Shown here: positions 19,482 through 26,933 of the stretch, piece by piece
Numbering within the stretch: the first letter of the stretch is position 1
Layout of the letters: each line of letters begins with the position of its first letter
Source of the DNA: JBDSLU01 sp039916225
GTDB taxonomy: Bacteria > Acidobacteriota > Vicinamibacteria > Vicinamibacterales > Vicinamibacteraceae
Assembly: GCA_039916225.1 (NCBI GenBank)
Contig: JBDSLU010000327.1
Coordinates: 1-45,549 of the forward strand
Reading direction: 5' to 3'
DNA: 45,549 nucleotides
Translations under genes and position numbers: made by a program
The notes under the pieces: generated by a model
Database searches by the model: none
The model's input: the letters and a program-made list of their open reading frames with translations, nothing else
Told to the model about the DNA's origin: nothing

Positions 19482-19538
19482 AGCATAGGAAAGGCGGCCT
19501 GCGAAGCGGCTGAGAAGTGCCTGAAGAGTTCCTGAAAG
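19482..19538 (-). promoter_or_regulatory. Candidate kdp promoter with three phased KdpE-type repeats
   Basis: Directly after the kdpE stop, the top strand carries CCTGAAAG (19531), CCTGAAGAG (19520) and GCTGAGAAG (19509), three direct repeats exactly 11 bp apart, one helical turn. On the minus strand they read as CTTTCAGG, CTCTTCAGG and CTTCTCAGC. A TATGCT -10-like hexamer follows at 19487-19482 with no good -35, as expected of an activator-dependent promoter. The transcript would begin just before the small ORF and kdpFABC. KdpE is the obvious candidate binder. Confidence 0.5.
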
Positions 19539-19543
19539 CGCCG

Positions 19544-20242
19544 TTAGGCGGGATCGGCGACGAAGCGGTAGCCGACCCAGGGCTCGCTGAGCACGCGGGT
19601 CGGGTTCGAGGAGTCCGCTTCGACTTTCCGCCGGAGCTGTGCGACGAGCGTCCAGAGGTGCTCGGGCTGCTCGGTCGCGTTCGGGCCCCAGATCGCCTTG
19701 AGGAGCGTACGATGGGTGAGCACGCGATCGTGGTTACGGACGAGAAGTGACAGCAGCTCGAATTCCTTCGGCGTGAGCCGCAGCTCGGCACCCGCCTGTA
19801 TGACGCGATGGCGCGCGTAGTCGATAGTGATGTCACCGGCGGTGAACGAGTCAGCTGGTCCCACGTCAGCGATCGGACGCCGCCGCAGTGCCACCCGGAT
19901 GCGCGCCAGCAGCTCCTCCGGGCCGAACGGCTTGGTGACGTAGTCGTCGGCGCCGAGGTCGAGCGCCTGCACCTTGTCGCTCTCCGCGCCGCGCGCCGAG
20001 AGCACGACGATCGGCACAGGCGACGTGCTCCGGATCCGCCGGCACACTTCGGTACCCTCGAGATCCGGGAGCCCGAGGTCGAGCACGATCAGATCGGGCG
20101 TCCGATCGGCAAAGGCCTGCAGCGCCTGCGCGCCCGTGCCGGCAATCTCGACGTCATAGCCGCGGCTGCGCAGGAGCGGCCCGACGACCCGCTGGATCGC
20201 CGTCTCGTCGTCAACCAGCAGGATGCGCGCCGTGGGATTCAT
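19544..20242 (-). CDS. kdpE: KdpE response regulator (OmpR/PhoB family)
   Basis: 232 aa. Receiver domain residues 1-120 with ILLVDDE, phospho-acceptor LIVLDLGLPDLEG (Asp near 53) and VTKPFGPEELLARIRVALRRR. Winged-helix DNA-binding domain about 130-228 with LRLTPKEFELLSLL and ending SEPWVGYRF, the KdpE-type C-terminus. The ATG at 20242 overlaps the kinase stop as ATGA; a longer frame to 20335 is not needed. It should activate kdpFABC from the repeats just downstream of its own stop codon. Confidence 0.95.
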   Translation of the reverse strand: MNPTARILLVDDETAIQRVVGPLLRSRGYDVEIAGTGAQALQAFADRTPDLIVLDLGLPDLEGTEVCRRIRSTSPVPIVVLSARGAESDKVQALDLGADDYVTKPFGPEELLARIRVALRRRPIADVGPADSFTAGDITIDYARHRVIQAGAELRLTPKEFELLSLLVRNHDRVLTHRTLLKAIWGPNATEQPEHLWTLVAQLRRKVEADSSNPTRVLSEPWVGYRFVADPA

Positions 20243-21762
20243 GAGGCGACGACCGGTCCCTCGACGGCGGCGCGGACTTCCGCTGGGACGGCGATCGTGA
20301 AGCGGGCACCGCCCGCGGCATCGTTCTCGGCCCACGCGCGTCCCCCGTTCACCGCCAGCAGGCCGCGGACAATCGACAGGCCCATCCCGGTCCCCGAGGC
20401 GCGGCCGCGCGCCGTGGAGCCGCGGTAGAAGCGCTCGAAGATGTGCGGCAGATCCTCGTCGGGGATGCCGGGGCCGTGATCGTGCACCTCGAGGACCAGG
20501 CCATCCAGCGTGACGCGCGCGACCACAGCGATCGGCTGGCCGATCGGCGTGTAGTGCGCGGCGTTCTCGAGGATTTGCGCCAGCGCCGCCGCGGTCAGGC
20601 GGGGATCGAGCCTGACGGGTTCGTCGGGCTCGAAGGTAGCGACCACCGGATGCGGCCGGAGCGCGTGCTCCACCTGTGCCCGCGCCGCCGAGACGATCTC
20701 GGACGGGTGCGTCCAGCGCGCGCTCGTCTCCACGGCGCCGGCGTCGATGCGGGCCATGTCGAGGATGTTCTCGAACAGCCGCGTCAGGCGCTCGACCTCG
20801 GCGAGGATCACGTCGCGCTGGTCCGACCGCTCCGCCGGCGAGAGTAACGTTGAGTCGACATTGCCGGCGGCGACGCGGATTGCCGTCAGCGGCGTCCGCA
20901 GATCGTGCCCGAGCGATGCGAGCAGCGCGCTCTTCAACTGCTCGCTCTGCCGAGTAAGCTCGCTGGCTTGCCGTTCGGCGAGTAGGTGCGCGCGCTCGAT
21001 GGCGATCGCCGCCAGGCCGGCCAGGGCGTCGAGGGTACCGGGTTCGATCGGTCGCCCGGCGGCCGCCAGCAGCCCGATGGCCTTGGTGCCGGCCCGCAGC
21101 GGCACGAGGCGCACGTCGCGGCCGTCCACCCGCGCGACGCGATGGCCGGCATAGGTGCGCGAGCGGGCGTCGAAATCGATGGACGTCTGGGCCGAGGCGA
21201 AGGCCGCGTCCAAGTCGCGCCGATCGAGCGGCAAGGACGGCGATCCGGACTCAAAGACGGCCCAGCCAGCCTCGCCCGGCACGGCGATCGCCACGAACGC
21301 CAGATCGAAGCGGCGGCCTATGGCCCGCGCCAGCACCGCCAACGCCTCGCGGCTCTCCGTGATCAGGAGGACGTCGCGACCCAGATCGAACAGCCGGGCC
21401 AGTTCGTCGCGGCGGCCAAGCGCCTCGTCGGCGCGGGCCCGGGCCACCGCCGAGAGACGGCTAGCGACCAGGCTGACGGCGAGGAAGGCAATTGCCGCCA
21501 GCCAGTTCTGGGGATCGGCGATGACGAACGTGCCGACCGGCGGCAGGTAGAAGAAGTTGAGCGAGAGCATGGCCACGAACGAGGTGGCCACTGCCACCCA
21601 GAGGTGGGACGTTGCCGCGACGACGAGGACGACCAACAAGTAGCTGGTAGCCACCGTCGCTTGATTGGTCACGCCGACCTGCTGCCAGGCGAGCGTGACG
21701 AGGGCGAGCCCAGCGACGGCGGCCGCGAGGCGCCAGACCTGCGTACCATCGCCATCCCTCAT
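20239..21762 (-). CDS. kdpD: KdpD C-terminal half: membrane sensor histidine kinase (DUF4118-GAF-HisKA-HATPase)
   Basis: 507 aa from ATG 21762; the open frame continues to 21861 without protein-like sequence. Four hydrophobic segments about 10-105 include LLVVLVVAATSHLWVAV and LNFFYLPPVGTFVIADP, the KdpD four-helix DUF4118 region. A GAF domain follows (about 125-260), then HisKA with phospho-acceptor H286 in LGHDLRTPLTAIR, then ATPase boxes ILENAAHYTP, DHGPGIPDEDLPHIFERFY and GTGMGLSIV. It lacks the KdpD N-terminal sensor and Usp domains, which lie in the separate gene at 13751-14887. It overlaps kdpE by 4 bp. Confidence 0.93.
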   Translation of the reverse strand: MRDGDGTQVWRLAAAVAGLALVTLAWQQVGVTNQATVATSYLLVVLVVAATSHLWVAVATSFVAMLSLNFFYLPPVGTFVIADPQNWLAAIAFLAVSLVASRLSAVARARADEALGRRDELARLFDLGRDVLLITESREALAVLARAIGRRFDLAFVAIAVPGEAGWAVFESGSPSLPLDRRDLDAAFASAQTSIDFDARSRTYAGHRVARVDGRDVRLVPLRAGTKAIGLLAAAGRPIEPGTLDALAGLAAIAIERAHLLAERQASELTRQSEQLKSALLASLGHDLRTPLTAIRVAAGNVDSTLLSPAERSDQRDVILAEVERLTRLFENILDMARIDAGAVETSARWTHPSEIVSAARAQVEHALRPHPVVATFEPDEPVRLDPRLTAAALAQILENAAHYTPIGQPIAVVARVTLDGLVLEVHDHGPGIPDEDLPHIFERFYRGSTARGRASGTGMGLSIVRGLLAVNGGRAWAENDAAGGARFTIAVPAEVRAAVEGPVVAS

Positions 21763-21923
21763 GCTGGCATCATAGCCAGGCCGGTGCGCCGTCACCAGCG
21801 TAGGCGAGTAGGCGGGCTCGGCATCGTCTCCGCCGGAGCACGACCGCCATGCCTGTCCCAATAGAGCTGAGCGATGCGATCGCGGGGCCGGCGTCGCCAG
21901 ATCGAGGACCTTCGGCCAAAGTG

Positions 21924-22380
21924 CTACGAGCGACCCAAGCGGAGCGTCACGGTCACGAACACGCTGCGATCGTACTCTTCGAGGTTTGGTTGGCCGCTGG
22001 TGAACTCAGGGTGCTGGCCATGCAGCAGGTTCTGTCCGTGGACGGACAGTTCCAGGTCGCGTCGGATATCCCACTGGAGCGTCGCGTCGGCCTCCGCGTA
22101 AGCGGCGAGATGCGGACGGGGCAAGGCGGAGATGTAGCGGCTGGCCACGTTGAAGCGCACGTCGGGTCGCAGGTCAGCGAACAGCTGCAGCGTCGCCATG
22201 TGTGACGGGTCGTTCCCCTCTCCCCCGGTGATGTCGGCGCTGCCCGGTGCGCGACCGATCGCCTTTCCGAGCCACGTATAGCTGCCGTGCACACGCGCGA
22301 TGGTCGACGGTTCCCAGGTGCCGCCGAGCTCGAACCCATTCGTGTGGCCTTCGATCGTGTTGCCGAGCAGCACCGGCGAT
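21924..22380 (-). pseudogene. C-terminal fragment of a TonB-dependent receptor
   Basis: The last about 150 codons of an outer-membrane receptor: LLGNTIEGHTNGFELGGTW, VHGSYTWLGKAI, EGNDPSHMATLQLF, RYISALPRPHLAAYAEAD, LELSVHGQNLLHGQHPEF and VTVTLRLG at the end. This is the beta-barrel tail of a siderophore/vitamin-type TonB receptor, a different subfamily from the remnant at 8820-8987. There is no N-terminal plug or signal sequence: at about 22375-22395 the sequence switches abruptly to a broken MEDS-domain gene. Confidence 0.7.
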
Positions 22381-22390
22381 CCCGGCCGCG

Positions 22391-22948
22391 GCGATCTCGT
22401 GTTCGTGCGCCAGGCGATGGAACTGATCCTCGAGATCCATGCAGGCGGCGACGTCGCCCCGCTCCCAGAGAACGTTGACCATCTCGCCCCACCAGCGGAC
22501 TCGCTTGTATCGGCCGCCGCCACGGGCCTTTCCGATCACATCGGCCGCCAGTCCCAGGAAAAACTGGCGCGTCGGGCATCGTGTCCCCCATGAACTGCGG
22601 CAGCAGCTCATCCGCGTCGACGATAGTGAGCTGTCCACAGTCCTGCGCGGCGGCGGTGTCGACGCCTTCGGCCTCGAGGCGTGGGCGAAAAGCGTCCCAG
22701 TGGGCAGCCGTTGGGACGAGGATGACGCCCTCGCCGTTGGCGATCGCCGACGCGGCGAAGCGGCAGACCGCGCGATTCAGGAACTGCTGATCCTGATAGA
22801 GCTGGACGATGTGATCGCGGGGGCCGGCGCTGGCCAACAGGCCACCCCACGGATCCCCAAGATCAAGCCCGAGCGCTTCAACCTTCTGATTATCTTCTGA
22901 GCCGCCGGGTCGGTCCTTCGTGCGTGCTGTCCGGCTATCGCTATGCAT
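22391..22948 (-). pseudogene. MEDS (DcmR-type sensory) domain protein, frameshifted and 3'-truncated
   Basis: From ATG 22948 the frame reads GPRDHIVQLYQDQQFLNRAV, GEGVILVPTAAHWDAFRPRL and LTIVDADELLPQFMGDTMPD, the front of a MEDS domain. At the run of five A on the plus strand (22559-22563) the frame slips by one base. The domain continues in the next frame as FLGLAADVIGKAR, RWWGEMVNVLWERGDVAAC and LEDQFHRLAHEHE, and is then cut at about 22395 by the TonB-receptor fragment. Four A in that run would restore the frame. MEDS domains are sensory modules in DcmR-like regulators and anti-sigma networks; this copy is very likely dead. Confidence 0.7.
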
Positions 22949-23155
22949 GTCGTCCGCTCTGAAGGGGACCCGAGTGCCACGGGCACAGACGAAGCGCCTG
23001 GCTCAGCGGCACCGTCAGCCGTTGGCGATCACGTCGCAAGATGGCTGGGCCAGCTTCTAGGCATTTACGCACGACTCCGACTCGTCGCCAGTCCGGCCCG
23101 GCAGATACCACGCGCGGCGGATCCCTTCGCGGTCGCGCCAGTGCCCACCGACGCA
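22949..23155. other. Intergenic gap without recognised content
   Basis: Between the broken MEDS gene and the TetR gene. Short open frames exist on both strands but are Arg/Pro-rich shadows. I see no repeat, RNA or convincing promoter. Confidence 0.4.
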
Positions 23156-23722
23156 TCAGGTTTTGACGGACGCCAAGCCCGCATTCAGAATTTCCTGCGA
23201 CAGCGCACGATCATCGACAGCGCGCGCCATGACCATGGTGCCCACCAGGGTGGCGTACGTGCCGAGGGCCTTCTGCCTTCGTGCGGCGTTCGACTTGCCC
23301 TGAACCATCGTCGTCAGCAGATCGACAGCGCCGCGCACGTAGTCGGTCACGCTGCGCCGCACGGCCGGACCCTGTCGCGACACATCCGGCCCCAGCGCCG
23401 CCAGCAGACAACCCGTGCCAGGGTTGTCGCGATGTCTGCTCGTCAAGTAGGTATCGGCGACTGCCGACAGCGGATCACCCGGCGCACGCTCGGCGACCTT
23501 GCCAAAATCCGCGAGGGAGCGCATCAGCGCACGGGCGGACGCCTCCGCGATCAGGTCCTCCTTCGAGGCGAAGTGTCCGTAGAACCCGCCATGCGTGAGG
23601 CCCGCCGCTTTCATCAGATCCGCGACACCGATCCCCTCGAAACCCCGCTCACGGAATAGCTCGGCTGCCGTCTCGACGATCCGCTCACGGTTGTTGGCGG
23701 CCTGTTCTCTGGTCACTTTCAT
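23156..23722 (-). CDS. TetR-family transcriptional repressor
   Basis: 188 aa. The N-terminal helix-turn-helix is typical: RERIVETAAELFRERGFEGI, then VADLMKAAGLTHGGFYGHF and SKEDLIAEA. The C-terminal ligand domain has GTGCLLAALGPDV, as in the subgroup of TetR regulators that control short-chain dehydrogenases (AcrR/NemR-like, cysteine in GCL). The ATG at 23722 has AGGAG 6 nt upstream. It is divergent from the SDR gene and shares a 101-bp intergenic region with two palindromes, so it probably represses itself and the SDR. Confidence 0.93.
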   Translation of the reverse strand: MKVTREQAANNRERIVETAAELFRERGFEGIGVADLMKAAGLTHGGFYGHFASKEDLIAEASARALMRSLADFGKVAERAPGDPLSAVADTYLTSRHRDNPGTGCLLAALGPDVSRQGPAVRRSVTDYVRGAVDLLTTMVQGKSNAARRQKALGTYATLVGTMVMARAVDDRALSQEILNAGLASVKT

Positions 23723-23749
23723 CGTGATCTCCTGGCGGCTTTTCCTGGC

Positions 23750-23803
23750 TTGACATCATACATGATGGTCGTCATATAATCATCCAATGATGACGTTCGT
23801 CAT
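23750..23803 (+). promoter_or_regulatory. Divergent promoter with two TetR-type palindromic operators
   Basis: TTGACA (23750-23755) and TATAAT (23775-23780), spaced by 19 bp, form the SDR-side promoter. Two related inverted repeats overlie it: ATGATGGTCGTCAT (23762-23775), in the spacer and touching the -10, and ATGACGTTCGTCAT (23790-23803), downstream with perfect 6-bp arms. Their centres are 28 bp apart. A minus-strand TATGAT (23755-23760) may serve the repressor gene. Layout suits repression of both genes by the adjacent TetR protein. Confidence 0.7.
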
Positions 23804-23823
23804 GTAAGCAACAGGAGAACAAC

Positions 23824-24681
23824 GTGTCCAAGATCACAGGCAACATCGCGCTGGTAACGGGCGCCTCGTCGGGGATCGGCGAAGCGACGGCGCTGCGGCT
23901 CGCGGCAGCCGGCTACACGGTCTACGGCACCAGCCGACGGGCAGCCGAGGCGGGCCAGCGGCCGTTCGAGATGCTGCGGCTCGATGTCACCAGCGATGAA
24001 TCAGTGGACGCCGTTGTCGGAGACGTGCTCCGGTTGGCCGGCCGCATCGACCTCCTGGTGAACAACGCCGGGTTCAGCATCGCACCCGCCGGAGCGGAAG
24101 AGAGCTCGATTGATCAGGCGCGATCGCTGTTCGAGACGAATGTGTTCGGGGTCCTCCGGATGACGCGCGCCGTTCTGCCGCACATGCGACGCCAAGGGAG
24201 TGGTCGTATCATCAACATCAGCTCCATATTTGGTTTCCTGCCGGCGCCGTACATGGCGCTCTACGCGGCAACCAAGCACGCGATTGAAGGCTATTCGGAA
24301 TCGCTCGACCATGAGCTTCGCACCAGGGGCATCCGCGTCTCGGTCATCGAGCCCGCGAACACGAGCACGCAGTTCGACGCGAACCTGGTGCAACCTGACG
24401 CGAAGCTCGACGCCTATGGCGACGCTCGTGCAGCCGTGGCCAAGAGGATGACCGAGATGGTCGTCGATGGAGATCAGCCGGGCGTCATCGCCGACGCCGT
24501 GCTGGCAGCCGCCAGCGCGGATCGCCCAAAGCTTCAATACCCGGCCGGTGCGGGCGCGAGCCGCCTGCGATTCCTTCGCCGATTCGCGCCTGCTGGCGTG
24601 CTGGACGCCGGCATTCGGAAGAACTTGAGACTCGACGCAATCGCTGCGTCGCTGCCACGGACGCCGGTCGTGGAGCACTAG
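23824..24681 (+). CDS. Short-chain dehydrogenase/reductase (classical SDR)
   Basis: 285 aa, GTG start with AGGAG 6 nt upstream. Cofactor loop TGASSGIG near residues 13-20, structural NNAG near 79, then catalytic Ser in INISSIFG and YAATKHAIEG with the Tyr/Lys pair. An Arg-rich segment after beta-2 (TSRR) suggests NADP(H). The C-terminus extends to about 285, longer than the minimal SDR. It is controlled by the divergent TetR gene. Regulator-SDR pairs of this kind often respond to electrophiles or quinones; the substrate is not visible. Confidence 0.93.
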   Translation: MSKITGNIALVTGASSGIGEATALRLAAAGYTVYGTSRRAAEAGQRPFEMLRLDVTSDESVDAVVGDVLRLAGRIDLLVNNAGFSIAPAGAEESSIDQARSLFETNVFGVLRMTRAVLPHMRRQGSGRIINISSIFGFLPAPYMALYAATKHAIEGYSESLDHELRTRGIRVSVIEPANTSTQFDANLVQPDAKLDAYGDARAAVAKRMTEMVVDGDQPGVIADAVLAAASADRPKLQYPAGAGASRLRFLRRFAPAGVLDAGIRKNLRLDAIAASLPRTPVVEH

Positions 24682-24787
24682 TCCGAGGCTCCGAATGCGT
24701 GTGTCGGCTTGCTGGCTGAACGCTGTTGAGCGACGATGCTGGGCGGAAGATCGAGAGCACGCCGTGCCAGGACTTGCCGAAGGGCCA

Positions 24788-25828
24788 GTGGATCGCCACC
24801 CGAGTTGGAGCAGGGCTCGCCGCCTGATCGCGGCCACTCTCGCCACGGTCGCGATGAGCGCCTGCGGTGCGACGAACCGCCCACGCGTCGTCACGAGCAT
24901 GCCGGCCGTGCGGTCGCTTCCGTGTCACGGACCGGCGGGCCTCGTCGTCTGGGCGCCGAATGGTCAACCCAATCAATCAATGCTCGATCGCTGGTGCGGC
25001 AGCGTCGGCGCGCCGGTCGTCAGCCTTGCGAGCCCCGTCCCCGCGCAGGTCCGGCGGCTCCTCGTTCTGAGCTGGAACATCGGTGTCGGGGCCGGCCGGC
25101 TCGCCGCATTCGTCGATCTGCTCCGCGCCAGCGCGCCGAAGCCGGCCTCTGGCGACGTCGGGCTGGTCGTGTTGGTGCAGGAGGCCTTTCGTGGAGGACC
25201 CGCGATCCCCGAAGAGGTTCCGGCCGGGGTCGACGCGCCCGGGGCGATTCGCCCCGACCGTCCGACGCCCGACATCGTCGAGGTCGCGCGGACGTTGGGA
25301 ATGTCGCTGGTGTACGTGCCCTCGATGCGCAACGGGGCAGCCACCAGCCGCTACGAGCGAGAGGATCGCGGCAACGCGATCCTCTCGACCGAGCCTCTCA
25401 CTGACATCACGGCATTCGAGCTGCCGTTCGCGAAGCAACGGCGCGTCGCCGTGGCGGCAACGGTGACGATCCGGGGCAGCGGCGAGAAGGTTCGCGTCGT
25501 TGCCGCGCATCTCGACACACCGGGTCGCGGCACCATCGGCCAGGCGAGAGCGTTGGGCGAGTTCATCTCCAGCGCAGCGGGAGACGTGCCCCTGGTGCTC
25601 GGCATCGACACGAATGCCCTTCTTGGCCGGAGCGGAGCCGTCGTCGGACAGCTCGAAGCGATCCTCCCACTCTCACCCTCCTGCACCAGGGGCCGAACGG
25701 GACCATGGCCGTTCGGCCGCCTCGATTTCGTCTTCACGAACCTGCCTGCGGGGACGACCACATGCGAGACCCTGACCGACCGCTACGGATCCGACCACGT
25801 TCCGGTGTTGTTGACGGTCGACTGGTGA
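24788..25828 (+). CDS. Secreted endonuclease/exonuclease/phosphatase-family lipoprotein
   Basis: 346 aa from GTG 24788, chosen because the lipoprotein signal (RLIAATLATVAMSAC) then sits at the N-terminus; ATG 24695 has a ribosome site too, but would bury the signal about 55 residues in. The metal-dependent phosphodiesterase motifs appear in order: VLSWNIGVG (Asn), VLVQEAF (Glu), AAHLDTPG (His/Asp), LGIDTNALLG (Asp/Asn), GRLDFVF and GSDHVPV (Asp/His). Likely a surface-anchored nuclease, phospholipase or phosphatase. It may be cotranscribed with the SDR gene. Confidence 0.85.
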   Translation: MDRHPSWSRARRLIAATLATVAMSACGATNRPRVVTSMPAVRSLPCHGPAGLVVWAPNGQPNQSMLDRWCGSVGAPVVSLASPVPAQVRRLLVLSWNIGVGAGRLAAFVDLLRASAPKPASGDVGLVVLVQEAFRGGPAIPEEVPAGVDAPGAIRPDRPTPDIVEVARTLGMSLVYVPSMRNGAATSRYEREDRGNAILSTEPLTDITAFELPFAKQRRVAVAATVTIRGSGEKVRVVAAHLDTPGRGTIGQARALGEFISSAAGDVPLVLGIDTNALLGRSGAVVGQLEAILPLSPSCTRGRTGPWPFGRLDFVFTNLPAGTTTCETLTDRYGSDHVPVLLTVDW

Positions 25829-26037
25829 ATTCAAGGAATCGGACGACGTTGGCCGCTCACTCGCAGCGGACCCGCGGACGAAGGCCAAGACCAAGGCGAA
25901 GCCTGGCCAGGGCGACAGGGGCGATCGCTAGGCAGCCGCCGCACATCACGGGTGCTTGGCGGCAGGGTCGATCAGGGGCTCTGGTGGTGGCGAAGAAGTG
26001 CGCCGATGGCACTCCGGACGAGCTAGGATCAGCCGCG

Positions 26038-26328
26038 ATGGACCTGCCATGCGACAACCCTCGAGTGATGCTCGAAGCGACCGCCAGTGACCTGCTGGCG
26101 CGAGCAGCCCAATGGCGCGAGCAATTCCGCCGACACGGTTCGGCGCCGGCTGCAGTCGATGCGTTGATTCGTCGACTGAGAGGCGTTGATTCGATGCTCA
26201 ACGCCGACGCGTCGACGATGGGCCGCCTCGAGGTCCGTCGACTTCTCGAGACGGCCGCAGCGGAGCTCTCTCATTTCGAACGTCGAAACGACGCCGGCAC
26301 TCATAGCCCTGAGGGCGTCTGGCGCTAG
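26038..26328 (+). CDS. Small hypothetical protein
   Basis: 96 aa from ATG 26038, with AGGA about 10 nt upstream. Composition is that of a soluble helical protein (ATASDLLARAAQWREQFRR, VDALIRRLRGVDSMLN, RRLLETAAAELSHFERR), unlike the shadow frames. No family recognised. It lies alone between the lipoprotein gene and tRNA-Arg. The 209-bp gap before it shows nothing. Confidence 0.4.
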   Translation: MDLPCDNPRVMLEATASDLLARAAQWREQFRRHGSAPAAVDALIRRLRGVDSMLNADASTMGRLEVRRLLETAAAELSHFERRNDAGTHSPEGVWR

Positions 26329-26414
26329 AAATCGGAGTCATACCCCGGACGCTGGAAGACTCGGGCGACGTCGCCGCTGCCGTTGTCGCTGCGCACCCGC
26401 CGACGGTTCAGTAG

Positions 26415-26488
26415 TGCGCCCGGCTGGACTCGAACCAGCGACCCTCGCCTTAGAAGGGCGATGCTCTATCCACCTGAGCTACGGGCGC
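26415..26488 (-). tRNA. tRNA-Arg (anticodon TCT)
   Basis: 74 nt. Acceptor stem GCGCCCG/CGGGCGC, D arm GCTC...GAGC, anticodon stem TCGCC/GGCGA with loop CTTCTAA (anticodon TCT, reading AGA), five-base variable region, and T arm GCTGG-TTCGAGT-CCAGC. Discriminator A; CCA is not encoded. All stems pair fully. Confidence 0.95.
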
Positions 26489-26495
26489 GTGCGGA

Positions 26496-26903
26496 TCAGA
26501 CGCCGGCGTCGGGTGCCGCGGCCGCCTTCGACTTGCCGGCCTTCTTGTTCTTCTTGTCGGCCTTCTTGCCAGCCTTCTCGGCTTTCTTGCCGGCCTTTTC
26601 AGCCTTCTTGTCGGCCTTGCCCGGCTTGCCAGCCTTGGCGGCCTTCTTCTCGGCCTTCGCAGCCTCCTTGGCCTTCTTGTCTTTCTTCTTGCCCTTCTTC
26701 GAGCCGAGGCCGGCGACGTCCATCTCGGAGAGGAGAGCGACGGCGCGGTCGCGCACGTCGGTCACCGCCTGGACGACGACGTCACGCGGGCCTTGCCAGG
26801 CGCGCCACTGCTTCTCCGCGTTGCCGAGCAGCGAGCCGAGGCCCGCCGCGATATCGCCGAGGGTGTCGCCGCCGGTCTGAGCCTGAGTCTTCTTCTTCGC
26901 CAC
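26496..26903 (-). CDS. Lysine/alanine-rich protein with histone H1-like tail
   Basis: 135 aa, GTG start with GGAGG 4 nt upstream. The first 65 residues form a small helical domain (TLGDIAAGLGSLLGNAEKQW, VVVQAVTDVRDRAVALLSEM). The rest is a Lys/Ala/Gly tail built of imperfect AEKAGKKA units, very like histone H1 or the AlgP/HctB class of bacterial nucleoid proteins. Net charge is extremely positive, so DNA or RNA binding is likely. It starts about 8 bp from the tRNA gene and is read in the same direction, upstream of it. The N-terminal domain is not one I recognise. Confidence 0.75.
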   Translation of the reverse strand: MAKKKTQAQTGGDTLGDIAAGLGSLLGNAEKQWRAWQGPRDVVVQAVTDVRDRAVALLSEMDVAGLGSKKGKKKDKKAKEAAKAEKKAAKAGKPGKADKKAEKAGKKAEKAGKKADKKNKKAGKSKAAAAPDAGV

Positions 26904-26933
26904 GCTGCCTCCCGTTGTCCGGATGTCCGGCCC

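Noticed and set aside
22941..23659. Overlapping open frames around 22941-23659 on both strands
   Set aside because: Low-quality Arg/Pro-rich translations; the TetR gene explains 23156-23722 and the rest has no recognisable protein.
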